A stretch of 64,000 nucleotides of DNA from Desulfuromonadales bacterium (GCA_030145205.1 JAQYVZ010000013.1:19182-83181), one strand, 5' to 3'. Positions 1 through 9,128 are shown, counted from the first letter of the stretch. Notes: generated from the letters alone by a model not told the origin. Made by a program: numbers and translations.

Positions 1-536
1 GCAGTCGGATTGCTCGCGACTGCCCGCATCGACAATCCGAGAGAGGTCCGATAAAAGAACCAGTTCAGCAGACCGATCGCAATAATCGACAAAGCCATGA
101 TCCAGAGCGCCTGCGGCAGCAGCGAAGCCCCGAAAATTCTGACCGGCTCGTCAGGCGTCAAGGGCGGCAGCGCCATGCGGTTCTTGCCCCACACCAGCTT
201 CATCACGCCGCGGAGAACAATTGACAGGCCCACGGTCATGAAAATCAGGACCAGTTCGTGATTGGACCGTGCCGGTCGCAGACCGAAGCGCTCGATCAGC
301 ATCGCCGCCAGAGCAACACCGGCCACGGCCAGCAGCAGTCCGGGCACCATCGGCAGACCGATGGCGAACAGAGCCGAGAACATCAGCATTCCGCCCAGCG
401 AGACAAAATCAACCTGGACGAAGTTGACGATTCCCATGGTGTTGTGCACCACGCAGAAGCCGAGCGCAATCAGAGCGTAGATGGCACCGTTGGTCAGACC
501 AGCGAAGATGAATTGGAGGATATCCTGGGTTGCCAT
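1..536 (-). CDS. Branched-chain amino acid ABC transporter permease, LivH type (partial, C-terminus outside window)
   Basis: The minus strand read from the ATG at 534-536 gives at least 178 residues, beginning MATQDILQFIFAGLTNGAIY, and runs off the left edge. The N-terminus has the LivH hallmark of a short amphipathic lead followed by a TNGAIYALIALGF helix and a second segment with MGIVNFVQVDFVSLGGM, then further hydrophobic helices. LivH pairs with LivM to form the inner-membrane channel of a HAAT-family importer for branched-chain amino acids or amides such as urea. The rest of the liv operon should lie beyond position 1. The substrate cannot be told from this piece. Family assignment is firm; function in this organism is inferred. 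Confidence 0.85.
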   Translation of the reverse strand, partial: MATQDILQFIFAGLTNGAIYALIALGFCVVHNTMGIVNFVQVDFVSLGGMLMFSALFAIGLPMVPGLLLAVAGVALAAMLIERFGLRPARSNHELVLIFMTVGLSIVLRGVMKLVWGKNRMALPPLTPDEPVRIFGASLLPQALWIMALSIIAIGLLNWFFYRTSLGLSMRAVASNPT

Positions 537-636
537 TCTGCTGTCCTGAAAGTCCAGACCAACACCCGCAAAGCGGGATGCAGACCGGATGAGGTCAAAC
601 CGTGAGATTAACCCATCATTCCGTCTTTGCAAAGTC

Positions 637-942
637 TTAATTCGGCGTGATTTTGTGAGATATCGGGAGACAATGAAAAGTTACGGGAGGTGGTGCGTCC
701 CCTCCAGCACCCGGCCGCCGGCAACCTTGGCGAGGCCTGAACTGATGATCATCGCCGCCCGAAAAATCATCGCCAACCACTTCGACCTGCGGGTCATAGC
801 TCCAGCGGCGATCTTGCAGTTTGTCGGGGTTACGGCCAATGACCCTGACCCGCCAGCCAGCCTCAACCAGTCGCGGCACCAGGCGCGCCCCGATATAGCC
901 GGTTGCCCCGAGAACAGCTATTGGACGATCATCTCGTGACAT
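637..942 (-). pseudogene. Truncated NAD(P)-binding epimerase/SDR (N-terminal remnant)
   Basis: The first 65 or so residues form a clear Rossmann start: MSRDDRPIAVLGATGYIGAR with the GATGYIG dinucleotide loop, followed by a second strand ending in RVRVIGRNPDKL. This matches the atypical SDR/NmrA-like proteins annotated as NAD-dependent epimerase. After VEVVGDDFSGGDD the protein character is lost and the frame stops at 637, giving 101 codons where the family has about 300 to 500. A second minus frame (681-866) reads SGLAKVAGGRVLEG across the same DNA, which would fit an internal deletion plus frameshift, although that is only suggestive. The remnant lies alone between the liv genes and the radical SAM gene. 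The stretch 537-636 holds nothing else recognisable. Confidence 0.6.
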
Positions 943-1120
943 GATTTTCTTTCAAGCTGAACACCTGTTTTCAATCTCTACGTGAGCAGTCTAGCAGAAA
1001 TCACGCAGCTTTGTCTGTTGGCTCAAAGCGAACACCCCGCATTGCATGGAGTTGCCATTGCCCGCAGACAGCTCCCTTGCTAGAATGGGAAAGATACTTA
1101 TCTTCATGAAAAGGAACACT

Positions 1121-4100
1121 ATGGCTTTCAACCCAGATATCTGGTCCCGATACGAATACGAAGGAATCCCCATCTATATCCGCAGTGACCACCCGGTATG
1201 GTTTGTCCCGAACCAAGCGGGCGACCAACTGCTTCAGGAAATGTCGAACGGCAAATCGGCACCGGACGGGCGCCGCAGCAGCTACTTTCTGGAGCGCCTG
1301 CCCGACCCGCCGCCGGGCCGGTTTCCCGGACGGGGGCAACTGCTCGACAACACCCGGCTGGAGGAGCTCTGGTTTCACATCACCAACCGCTGCAATCTGA
1401 CCTGTCGCCATTGCCTGTTTGCCTCATCACCGGAAGATGCGGCTGAGCTCGAGGCTTCGGTGATCCTGCAACGAGCGGCCGAAGCCCATGAACATGGCTG
1501 CCGGATTTTCTCCCTGACCGGTGGCGAGCCGCTGGTGCATCGTCAGTTTGACGAAATCATGTCAGGCTTACTGGCCCTGCCGGACAGTCGGGTCGTGATT
1601 CTGACCAACGGCCTGCGGCTTGAACAGGTTTTCAGTCACAAACAATGGGACTGGAGCCGCATCCACCTGCAGGTCAGCGTCGATGGTCTGGAGAAACGCC
1701 ACGACCAGATTCGTGGACCGGGGTCCTTCCGCAAGCTACGGGAGCAGTTGCTCTGGCTACAACAACTGCAGATGCCGTTCACCGTGTCAATGTGTGTGGA
1801 GCGCAGCAACCTCGGTGAGATGAGCGGGGTCGTCGATTTTGCCGCCGACTGCGGCGCGAGCGGCCTGCATTTCATGTGGTATTTCATCCGCGGCCGGGGC
1901 GACGCCGATCATTTCGCAACCCCCGACGAGATTTTCGAGCAGCTCAAGCTGGCCAGCCAGCGCGCCGAATCACGCGACATCGGCATTGACAACCTCGACA
2001 GTCTGCGCACCCAAATTTTCGCCCCGAGCGGCACCTATCATGACGGCAGCACCAGCGGCTGGGAAGCCCTGGCAATCGGCCCGGACGGCCAACTCTACCC
2101 CTCTGCCGCGCTGGTCGGCATGAAGCAACTCGCCACCCCGCTCGACCAGGGGCTCTACCAGGCCTGGCAGGAAAGCACCGTTCTCCAAAACCTCCGCTCC
2201 TCCTCGGTGGTGCACAGCAATTCACCACTGCGCTTCTACCTCGGCGGCGGCGACTCCGATCACAGCTTCACACACTGCGGCGAGTTTGTCGGCTGCGACC
2301 CCTACCTGCCGCTTTACGAAAAGTCGATGCTCTGGCTGATCAGCCGCGAAGCACTTCAGCAGCAGGCGGACGGACCGCCGCGGTTGCGCCTGAAGATGGG
2401 TGACATCCTCGAATCGTGTGGAAGCCATGGCAATGTCGCCCTGGTGCACAGCAACTGCCTGCTCTCCCTCGCTGATCGCGACAGCCGCAAGGTGGTCAAG
2501 GATTTTTACTCCGACGCCGCCACCCGCCAGAATGACGATATTCTCAACCCGGTCTGCTACGACGAAGCGATGATCAGCCACATCCCGCAGGAGTTCCGCT
2601 TCCGTGGCTACGGCTGTGGCAGCCCAGTGCTGGACGCAGCCATCCAGCCAGGGGAAACAGTGATCGATCTGGGCAGCGGCCGCGGCATCGAATGTTTCAT
2701 CGCGGCCAAACAGACGGGACGGGACGGCCTGGTTTTCGGTATCGACATGCTCGATGACATGCTGACAATTGCCCGCTCCGGAAGCCAGGCGGTCAGCCGC
2801 AACCTCGGCTACGACAACCTTGCCTTTCGCAAGGGCTACCTGGAAGAGCTGCCGATGGAGGATGACTCTGCCGATCTGATTTTATCGAATTGCGTCATGA
2901 ACCTGTCGATGCACAAGCGCCGAGCCTTTGCCGAAATTTTTCGATCGCTCAAACAGGGTGGCCGCCTGGTCATGTCGGACGTCGTCTGTGAGACGGAGTC
3001 TCCCGCCGGCATCAAGAATGACGAAACCCTGCGGGGTGAGTGCATCGGCGGCGCCCTGACCCAGAAAGATCTGATCGGCATTCTGGATGAAACCGGCTTC
3101 ACCGCGATCCGTCTGTTGAAACGCTTTCCCTACCGCACCGTGCAGGGGCATCCCTTTTACTCTCTCACCTTTGAAGCCCGCAAGCCGACCCTGTCGGAAA
3201 TGACCCAGGTAGTCTACCGGGGACCAGGCATGGCGATCATTCTGCCAGACGGTAGCAGCTTACACCGCGGCATGGTTCAATCCCTGCCGCGCCAGTTGGC
3301 CGAGAGTCTTGGCGAGCAGGTCTTCCTGCTGGATGAAGCCGGTGCGGTCACCAACCTGGAACTGCAGGATGGCTGCGCCTGCGCCCTGCCCCCCGAAGCA
3401 CCACCGACTGAGAATGCACTGTCGGAGAGCGCGGAACCGGCCCGTCATGCCAGCGGCTGCATGGTTTGCGGAGCATCTCTGGTCTATGCAACCCAGGAGC
3501 AGGTAGCTGCCTGCACCTACTGCGACGAGACGCACCACACCGCTGCACTCTGTGAGCAGGGGCATTTTGTCTGCGACCGCTGCCATGCCCAGGACGCACT
3601 GCAGGTCATTGAACATCTCTGCCTGGTCACCCGGGAGACCGACATGCTGGTCCTGCTCGAGCAGATCCGCCAGCATCCGCTGGTGCCGACCAACGGCCCT
3701 GAGCATCACGGTCTGGTGCCGGGCATCATCCTGGCAACCTACCGGAACCTGGGAGGGGGAATTGACGAGGAGCTGATCCGCGCCGGCATTCGCCGCGGTG
3801 CACAGGTCATCGGAGGGAGTTGTGCTTATGTGGGCATCTGCGGGGCCGCAACCGGTGTCGGCGTCGCCTTCAGCCTGCTGCTGGAAGCAAACCCGCTGAA
3901 ACCGACCGAACGCCACCTGCTGCAATCGGCCATGCGGGACGCCATCGCGGAGATTGCTGACCAGGAAGCCGCACGCTGCTGCCAGCGCGATTGCCTGCTG
4001 GCCCTGCAGGCCGCCGCCCGTATCTCACCACGACTGCTGCCGATTCCTCTGCAAGCCGGCGCAGGAATCCGCTGTACGCAGCAGCACAAGAACCGCGAGT

Positions 4101-4132
4101 GCCAGGGACAGGCCTGTCCGCTCTGGCCCTGA
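1121..4132 (+). CDS. Radical SAM / ArsM-like methyltransferase / DUF5714 fusion protein
   Basis: A 1003-residue protein with three parts. Residues about 80-375 are a radical SAM domain with the cluster motif CNLTCRHC (C91, C95, C98) and the SAM-binding GGE at 134-136. Residues about 460-675 are a class I methyltransferase with motif I DLGSGRG, and they resemble arsenite methyltransferase: YGCGSP (C499), SNCVMNL (C591) and ECIGGAL (C641), plus NPVC (C479), line up with the cysteines that hold As(III) in ArsM. Residues about 780-1003 are a cysteine-rich domain with several CxxC pairs that I assign to DUF5714. The ATG at 1121 is preferred because GAAAAGGA sits just upstream; an in-frame ATG at 1046 would add 25 unlikely residues. 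It converges on the GGDEF-EAL gene with a 6-bp gap. The reaction is unknown; a metalloid or peptide substrate is inference. Confidence 0.85.
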   Translation: MAFNPDIWSRYEYEGIPIYIRSDHPVWFVPNQAGDQLLQEMSNGKSAPDGRRSSYFLERLPDPPPGRFPGRGQLLDNTRLEELWFHITNRCNLTCRHCLFASSPEDAAELEASVILQRAAEAHEHGCRIFSLTGGEPLVHRQFDEIMSGLLALPDSRVVILTNGLRLEQVFSHKQWDWSRIHLQVSVDGLEKRHDQIRGPGSFRKLREQLLWLQQLQMPFTVSMCVERSNLGEMSGVVDFAADCGASGLHFMWYFIRGRGDADHFATPDEIFEQLKLASQRAESRDIGIDNLDSLRTQIFAPSGTYHDGSTSGWEALAIGPDGQLYPSAALVGMKQLATPLDQGLYQAWQESTVLQNLRSSSVVHSNSPLRFYLGGGDSDHSFTHCGEFVGCDPYLPLYEKSMLWLISREALQQQADGPPRLRLKMGDILESCGSHGNVALVHSNCLLSLADRDSRKVVKDFYSDAATRQNDDILNPVCYDEAMISHIPQEFRFRGYGCGSPVLDAAIQPGETVIDLGSGRGIECFIAAKQTGRDGLVFGIDMLDDMLTIARSGSQAVSRNLGYDNLAFRKGYLEELPMEDDSADLILSNCVMNLSMHKRRAFAEIFRSLKQGGRLVMSDVVCETESPAGIKNDETLRGECIGGALTQKDLIGILDETGFTAIRLLKRFPYRTVQGHPFYSLTFEARKPTLSEMTQVVYRGPGMAIILPDGSSLHRGMVQSLPRQLAESLGEQVFLLDEAGAVTNLELQDGCACALPPEAPPTENALSESAEPARHASGCMVCGASLVYATQEQVAACTYCDETHHTAALCEQGHFVCDRCHAQDALQVIEHLCLVTRETDMLVLLEQIRQHPLVPTNGPEHHGLVPGIILATYRNLGGGIDEELIRAGIRRGAQVIGGSCAYVGICGAATGVGVAFSLLLEANPLKPTERHLLQSAMRDAIAEIADQEAARCCQRDCLLALQAAARISPRLLPIPLQAGAGIRCTQQHKNRECQGQACPLWP

Positions 4133-4138
4133 CGCCCC

Positions 4139-6244
4139 TTATTCGCTTGACGGATTAATCCGGTTCGAGAGAGGGATGACCGGTAAGGGTTCCGTGTGCG
4201 CCGCACCGAGGTCCGTGTGCGCCTGCTGCAAAAAGGTTTCAAACTGATCGACCGGCAACGGCACCTGATAAAGGAACCCCTGTGCCCACTCCATACCGAG
4301 ACCGATCAGGGCCTCTTCCTGGGCCTTGGTTTCGACCCCCTCCGCCAGCGCAGCCAGCCCCATCACCTCCGCAAGAGAGGCCACCGATGCAGCAATGGCA
4401 AGGTCGTGTCGATCCTGATGCAGATCCCTGATGAAGCTGCGGTCGATTTTCAGTTTGGTGATCGGGAAATGCTTAAGATAACTGAGTGAGGAGTACCCTG
4501 AGCCGAAGTCATCAATGGCAAGTAACACACCGAGTTGTCTCAACTCGGTCATTTTCATGATCGCATCTTCGACATCCCCCATCAATAAGGTTTCCGTTAC
4601 TTCCAGTTCCAGCAGATGCGCCGGCAAGCCCGTCTCTTCCAGGACAAGCTGAACCATTTCAACCAGGTTCGACTGCCGAAATTGCCGTGGCGAAACATTG
4701 ACACTGAACCGGATCGGGCCGAGCCCCCTATTCAGCCAGGTACGTGCACGCCGACAGGTTTCTCGCAGAACCCACTCCCCTAACGGCACAATCAGGCCGG
4801 TTTCCTCCGCCAGGGGGATAAACTCTCCTGGCAGAACCAATCCTCGCTGTGGATGCTGCCAGCGCAACAACGCCTCCGCACCACAGACGCTGCCGCTCCT
4901 CATGGAAACCTGCGGCTGGAAGAAAATTCGCATCTGATTCTTATCGAGGGCGCTGCGCAGGTCACTTTCCAGGGCCAGCATCTTTCTGGCGCCATCCCCC
5001 ATGCCGGGCAGATAGAACTGGTAGTTGTTGCGACCGCTATCCTTGGCCCGGAACATGGCAATATCGGCACAGCGTTTCAGGGAGGTCAGATCAGTACCAT
5101 TATCCGGATAAAAGCTGATCCCCAGGCTGGCAGTGACATACAGGCTGTGATCCATGATCTGACATTCCAGGGAGAGCTCGTCAATGATCTTACGCGAGAT
5201 CTGGGCAACACTTTGCTGCGATTCGAACTCCTCGAGAATAACCACGAATTCATCGCCGCCCAAGCGGGCCACCGTATCACTTTTGCGTAAAGACGCTTCC
5301 AGCCGGCAGGCCGCCTCCACCAGAACCAGGTCGCCGACATCATGTCCCAGGGTGTCATTGATAATCTTGAAACGATCGAGATCAATAAAAATCAGGGCGA
5401 GCGGCCGCTTCGAACGCTCGGCACGCTGGATCGCCTGCTTGAGTCGATCGTTGAACAGGAGGCGGTTCGGCAGTCCGGTCAGAGAATCGTGATGCGCCAA
5501 ATGCTCCAGCCGGTCACGATGCAGAGTCAATTCACTGTCGCGCAGCTCAATCTGCTCAAGCATTTCATTGAAGCCGGCCGTCAACTGGCCCAGTTCATCT
5601 TCACCGGTACCATCAATTCGCAGCGTATAGGCCTTCTCTTCGGTCACGGTGTGCATCGCCAATGCGAGCCGCTCAAGCGGCCCGGAAATCATCTCACGGA
5701 ACTTGCGGCTGAGCATGAAGGAGAGTAACCAGGCAACCAGAACGATGAATCCCCAGATCATGACAAAACGGCTCATTGCCGCCTGTAAATCAATCAAGCT
5801 GGCCTGCACCACCAGGAGTCCGAGCTCTTTATTTTGGTGGAACAGCGGACGATGCATGCAGATCTGGCCGAGAGAGAAACGAGAGGAGGAATTAGTTACA
5901 TGCTGCAGGGAAAGGTGGACGTCTGAGCTCAGATTTGGGCCGTAGGAGGCAAACAGCTTGCCATCAGAAGTAAAAATCTGGCAGCTCAGGATTTTCGGGC
6001 TGGTGCCAAAATCCTGCAACAGGAATTTGGCTTCAAGCGAGTTGTTCGTCACCAGCGTCCAGATGGTATTATCACCGACACGAACCAACTGGAGGCGCAG
6101 CTCTTCCAGGGCGGAATGCCGCAACTCCATATACTGCAGAACTGCCTGGAACATAAAGAGCAGCAACAGTGCGACCGTGGTCGTCACCAGGATGACGATC
6201 TGCACCTTGACGCGCAATGTCTGGCGCTGAAACCAGGCCTTCAC
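4139..6244 (-). CDS. Membrane-bound GGDEF-EAL protein (c-di-GMP synthesis/breakdown)
   Basis: A 701-residue inner-membrane signalling protein. One membrane segment lies at about 13-36, a periplasmic sensor of roughly 120 residues follows, and a second membrane segment lies at about 160-180, then a HAMP linker (181-235), a GGDEF domain (245-412) and an EAL domain (425-670). The cyclase signature is intact (GGDEF at 329-333) and is preceded by the RxxD inhibitory site RKSD at 320-323. The phosphodiesterase signature is also intact (EAL at 457-459, DDFGSGYS at 578-585). Both activities therefore look possible; which one dominates cannot be read from sequence. It stands alone on the minus strand, with 186 bp of non-coding DNA between it and the ORP-like module upstream, and no clear promoter seen. 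Confidence 0.93.
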   Translation of the reverse strand: MKAWFQRQTLRVKVQIVILVTTTVALLLLFMFQAVLQYMELRHSALEELRLQLVRVGDNTIWTLVTNNSLEAKFLLQDFGTSPKILSCQIFTSDGKLFASYGPNLSSDVHLSLQHVTNSSSRFSLGQICMHRPLFHQNKELGLLVVQASLIDLQAAMSRFVMIWGFIVLVAWLLSFMLSRKFREMISGPLERLALAMHTVTEEKAYTLRIDGTGEDELGQLTAGFNEMLEQIELRDSELTLHRDRLEHLAHHDSLTGLPNRLLFNDRLKQAIQRAERSKRPLALIFIDLDRFKIINDTLGHDVGDLVLVEAACRLEASLRKSDTVARLGGDEFVVILEEFESQQSVAQISRKIIDELSLECQIMDHSLYVTASLGISFYPDNGTDLTSLKRCADIAMFRAKDSGRNNYQFYLPGMGDGARKMLALESDLRSALDKNQMRIFFQPQVSMRSGSVCGAEALLRWQHPQRGLVLPGEFIPLAEETGLIVPLGEWVLRETCRRARTWLNRGLGPIRFSVNVSPRQFRQSNLVEMVQLVLEETGLPAHLLELEVTETLLMGDVEDAIMKMTELRQLGVLLAIDDFGSGYSSLSYLKHFPITKLKIDRSFIRDLHQDRHDLAIAASVASLAEVMGLAALAEGVETKAQEEALIGLGMEWAQGFLYQVPLPVDQFETFLQQAHTDLGAAHTEPLPVIPLSNRINPSSE

Positions 6245-6430
6245 GCAACCTCCTCAACGGCTTAACCGCAGAGACCGCGGTATCAGCCAAAACACCCCTA
6301 TTTAACTGTTATTAGATGACAATTCTTTGTACATCAGGGTACGTGGATAGTCAACCTGATTGAGGAAAACACGCTGCCGGGCCGACAACTCGGACGAGTC
6401 ATGCAGGAGGGCAAGCCGGCACTGATCAAA

Positions 6431-7297
6431 TTATGCGTCTGGCAGAATCTGCTGATAGACCTCTTCGACCACCGATCGGTAGTCTTTCATATCCAGCAGC
6501 GTCTCCTTGCGTGACAGACATTTCGGAATCTCCGCGTCGAAGGGAATGCTGGCCACCTGTCTGCCACCGTGCGTGACGATGGCCAATTCTACTTCCGCGG
6601 CCAGAGCCGGGTTCAGACCACCCTTGTTGATGACAACCCGATGGGGTAACCGGAACTTTTCAAGCAACTTGGCCAGCCGCCGATAATCAGACAGGCCACT
6701 CAGGCTTTCCTCTAGCACAACCAGGACCAGTTGCACCCCGGTCAGGCTGGAAATGGCCTGGCAGCTGGTACCGGGCGGGCCGTCAATCACCAGAGTCGCA
6801 ATCTGTTTTTCTGCCGCCAGCGTTCTGGCATCTTCCCGGATATTGGCAATCAGCTTGCCGCTGTTGTCCTCCCCCGGGATCAGGTCGGCATGCACCATGT
6901 AGCCATTCCTGATTTGACTGACATATTTGCGTCCGGACATGTGCGGCACCATGCTGACCGCCTGGTTGGGGCACACCCAGGCACAGGCGGCACAGCCTTC
7001 ACATTCGTCATTAACCGCATACACCCCTGTGGCTTGCTGATCAACAGCACTGAAGGCACAGATCTCCTTGCATTGGCCGCACGCGGCACAGCTCTCCGCC
7101 GCAATTGTTGCGACATCCATCCCGTAATAGTCGGCCTCGGTCAACCGTTGCGGCGACAGGAGAATCGGCAGATTGGAGGCGTTGACATCAGCATCAACGG
7201 CAATCACCTCCGGAAACAATTTCAGCAAGGCTGCAGTCAACGAGGTCTTGCCTGCGCCGCCCTTGCCACTCATCACCGCCACCTGATGGAGTTTCAT
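6431..7297 (-). CDS. MinD/Mrp-type P-loop ATPase with inserted ferredoxin domain (ORP-module ATPase 2)
   Basis: A 288-residue SIMIBI-class ATPase. The deviant Walker A GKGGAGKTS is at the N-terminus, a two-cluster ferredoxin insert follows (CAACGQCKEIC and CEGCAACAWVC, about residues 70-115), and DGPPGTSC marks the Walker B region. This architecture is known from the paired ATPases of the Desulfovibrio ORP operon and similar NifX-associated clusters, where they are proposed to act in Fe-S or metal cofactor handling and in contacts with division proteins. The start overlaps the stop of the upstream ATPase gene by 4 bp (ATGA), so the two are translationally coupled. The pair probably works as a heterodimer; that is inference. 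Confidence 0.88.
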   Translation of the reverse strand: MKLHQVAVMSGKGGAGKTSLTAALLKLFPEVIAVDADVNASNLPILLSPQRLTEADYYGMDVATIAAESCAACGQCKEICAFSAVDQQATGVYAVNDECEGCAACAWVCPNQAVSMVPHMSGRKYVSQIRNGYMVHADLIPGEDNSGKLIANIREDARTLAAEKQIATLVIDGPPGTSCQAISSLTGVQLVLVVLEESLSGLSDYRRLAKLLEKFRLPHRVVINKGGLNPALAAEVELAIVTHGGRQVASIPFDAEIPKCLSRKETLLDMKDYRSVVEEVYQQILPDA

Positions 7298-8124
7298 GAC
7301 TGCACCTCCGCGGCCAGCGCCTGCTGCAGGAGCGTGTAGACCACTGGACTGCTTTTACTGAGAATTTCGCCATCCAGCAGGATGCGGTGGTAATCGCTGT
7401 CCAGAGGAAGCGTCGCTGCAAGGGCGTAGCCCCGTTTTGCCAGGATTTTTTTCAATGGAGCATTCTCCTGCGACTTGTTGGCGACAACCACGATCGGTTT
7501 CTGCATCCCCTCAACAATCTCCAGGGTCTGCAACATGTCATGCAGACCGAAGGGGGTCGGCTCAACCACCAGCACCACCAGGTCCGCCGGCTTGATCGCC
7601 GCCACGGCAGCACAGGAATTTCCCGGCGGTCCATCGATGACCTGATGACCGCCGTTCTGCTCCAGGTGCCGGACGATATCCTGAATCAACGCCGTACCAC
7701 GGGTTGAGCCGATCTTGAGATCACCGATAACGGCGCGCGCCCCGGTCTGCGTCGAAAAACCGGTGCGCACCTCTCCAATGGCAACCGGCTGATAGCTGAT
7801 CGCTCCTTCCGGACAAACTTCGCAGCAGAGATTGCAGCTGTGGCACAGCGTATCGGTCAGGTAAACTGTGTCGATAATTTTGTAGAGAGCATGAAAACGG
7901 CATTCGCGCGTGCAGAGCCCACAGCCGCTACAAACACTGGCATCGATAACCGGCTGCTTCTGAAAGACCTGGCGGACATGCCAATCCTCTGGCTGGAGAA
8001 AATATTCGCCATTGGGTGCATCCACATCCAGATCGTAGTAGTCGGCCTCAAAAATGTGCGCCAGGCAGGTGGCAATCGTGGTCTTGCCCGCACCGCCCTT
8101 GCCGCTGACAACGGAAATAATCAT
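7294..8124 (-). CDS. MinD/Mrp-type P-loop ATPase with inserted ferredoxin domain (ORP-module ATPase 1)
   Basis: A 276-residue paralogue of the next gene. It has GKGGAGKTT near residue 10, ferredoxin motifs CSGCGLCTREC and CHSCNLCCEVC at about 60-105, and DGPPGNSC. The presence of eight cluster cysteines predicts two [4Fe-4S] clusters. It lies 84 bp downstream of the NifX-family gene, separated by a strong hairpin (8150-8181), and overlaps the following ATPase gene by 4 bp. The two ATPases differ in sequence throughout, so they are old paralogues and not a recent duplication. The likely role is ATP-driven cofactor insertion or transfer to the NifX-family protein, by analogy with the ORP system. 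Confidence 0.88.
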   Translation of the reverse strand: MIISVVSGKGGAGKTTIATCLAHIFEADYYDLDVDAPNGEYFLQPEDWHVRQVFQKQPVIDASVCSGCGLCTRECRFHALYKIIDTVYLTDTLCHSCNLCCEVCPEGAISYQPVAIGEVRTGFSTQTGARAVIGDLKIGSTRGTALIQDIVRHLEQNGGHQVIDGPPGNSCAAVAAIKPADLVVLVVEPTPFGLHDMLQTLEIVEGMQKPIVVVANKSQENAPLKKILAKRGYALAATLPLDSDYHRILLDGEILSKSSPVVYTLLQQALAAEVQS

Positions 8125-8149
8125 GATTCTCTTTACTGACCTCGTAATC

Positions 8150-8181
8150 AGGCCGGGGGAACAGACAGTCCACCCCGGCCT
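8150..8181 (-). other. Intercistronic hairpin in the ORP-like operon
   Basis: AGGCCGGGG (8150-8158) pairs perfectly with CCCCGGCCT (8173-8181) around a 14-base loop. On the minus strand it lies between the NifX-family gene and the first ATPase gene and is not followed by a T run, so it is more likely a stability or processing element that sets unequal expression than a terminator. Confidence 0.6.
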
Positions 8182-8208
8182 TGAATGTGTAACGACACCC
8201 TGCGGTTA

Positions 8209-8991
8209 TCAGACTGCTGGGCCACCGCCACAGACTTGGTCCTGCCGAATCGGGCCAATCTGCCCCAACAGGTAGGCATCAACCGTTTCCTGCACCGTAC
8301 TACCGACCCCGGCATAGACATCGATGCCCTCATCTCGGAAGCCCATCAGGGGACGACCGCCGATACCGCCCACCACAACCTTGTCGACGTCCCACCCTTT
8401 CAGGAGCATGACCGGTACAGAACAGCCGCCGGCAATATGACCGCCATTCACCATCGACTGCACAGCAACGACCTTGTCGCCAGCCACATCGACCAATGTG
8501 TACCAGGCACATTTACCGAAATGACCGGAGCGGGGCGCTGCCAGCCCCTCCATGTTGTCAGCGGGGACAGCAATTCGCACGGCACCGTCGATAACCGGTT
8601 CTGCCGGCTGCACCTCAAAATCATCTGGGACCTCCGCTGCTCCAGCTCCAGCGCCAGCACCGAATGCGGGCAGGTTTTCCTGCAGTACCCGGACCAGCAC
8701 TTCCTCAACAGTCCCTTCGACATCTTCAACCACACGGATCTCGGCCTTTTCCAGGGCATCACTCGCTTTCGGACCGACCTTGCCAGTATAGATAACTTCG
8801 ACCTTGTGTTCAGACATCAACTGGGCAGCACCCGTCCCGGCACCGTTACTGGCACCGACACCGATGGCGTTATCGTAGGGGTAGACCTCCATGGTTTCGG
8901 TGTTGGCAATCATGAAAAAGGCCGCGCGACCGAAACGCGGATCAACCTGGGCATCCATTCGACCCTGTTGTGCAGTTACTGCGATAATCAT
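8209..8991 (-). CDS. Double-domain NifX/NifB-like (dinitrogenase iron-molybdenum cofactor family) protein, ORP-like
   Basis: A 260-residue cytoplasmic protein made of two NifX-like domains (about 1-110 and 138-250) joined by a Gly/Ala-rich linker. The first starts IIAVTAQQG and contains DPRFGRAAFF; the second starts RIAVPADN and contains SGHFGKCAWY and a C-terminal CGGG. This family binds FeMo-co precursors or, in the Desulfovibrio orange protein, a Mo-Cu sulfide cluster. The known orange protein is a single domain, so the duplication here is a difference. No nif genes are visible in the window, so the ORP-like role is favoured over nitrogen fixation. A strong GAGGAGG site lies 8 bases before the ATG. 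The gene is first in its operon, downstream of the promoter and palindrome at 9045-9091. Confidence 0.85.
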   Translation of the reverse strand: MIIAVTAQQGRMDAQVDPRFGRAAFFMIANTETMEVYPYDNAIGVGASNGAGTGAAQLMSEHKVEVIYTGKVGPKASDALEKAEIRVVEDVEGTVEEVLVRVLQENLPAFGAGAGAGAAEVPDDFEVQPAEPVIDGAVRIAVPADNMEGLAAPRSGHFGKCAWYTLVDVAGDKVVAVQSMVNGGHIAGGCSVPVMLLKGWDVDKVVVGGIGGRPLMGFRDEGIDVYAGVGSTVQETVDAYLLGQIGPIRQDQVCGGGPAV

Positions 8992-9044
8992 ATTCTGTCC
9001 TCCTCAGCCTCATGGCCGGATCTCTTCAATACAGGACCCGATCT

Positions 9045-9066
9045 GTTTTGTGTATATGCACAAAAC
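9045..9066. promoter_or_regulatory. CRP/FNR-like palindromic operator of the ORP-like operon
   Basis: GTTTTGTG (9045-9052) and CACAAAAC (9059-9066) form a perfect 8-bp inverted repeat with 6 bases between them. The core TTGTG-N6-CACAA has the spacing of CRP/FNR-superfamily sites, including HcpR-type sites. It overlaps the predicted -10 box and transcription start of the adjacent promoter, a position that fits repression. Confidence 0.65.
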
Positions 9067-9091
9067 TACGCCCAAGCAAGACCGCTGTCAA
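9063..9091 (-). promoter_or_regulatory. Predicted sigma-70 promoter of the ORP-like operon
   Basis: On the minus strand there is a perfect -35 TTGACA (9086-9091), a 17-base spacer and a weak -10 TAGTTT (9063-9068). The start would be near 9056, giving a leader of about 65 bases before the NifX-family gene. Confidence 0.55.
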
Positions 9092-9128
9092 GCAGAAAAA
9101 TTTTCATTTCAAGGAGGGGAAGAGACCG

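Noticed and set aside
4130..4140. Possible selenocysteine read-through at the TGA that ends the radical SAM fusion, since related radical SAM proteins can be selenoproteins
   Set aside because: The frame after the TGA soon ends within the convergent GGDEF-EAL gene and there is no suitable hairpin directly after the TGA.
8209..8991. Reading the NifX-family gene as evidence of nitrogen fixation
   Set aside because: No nifHDK, nifB or nifEN genes are present and the two adjacent ferredoxin-MinD ATPases fit the ORP-type module better.
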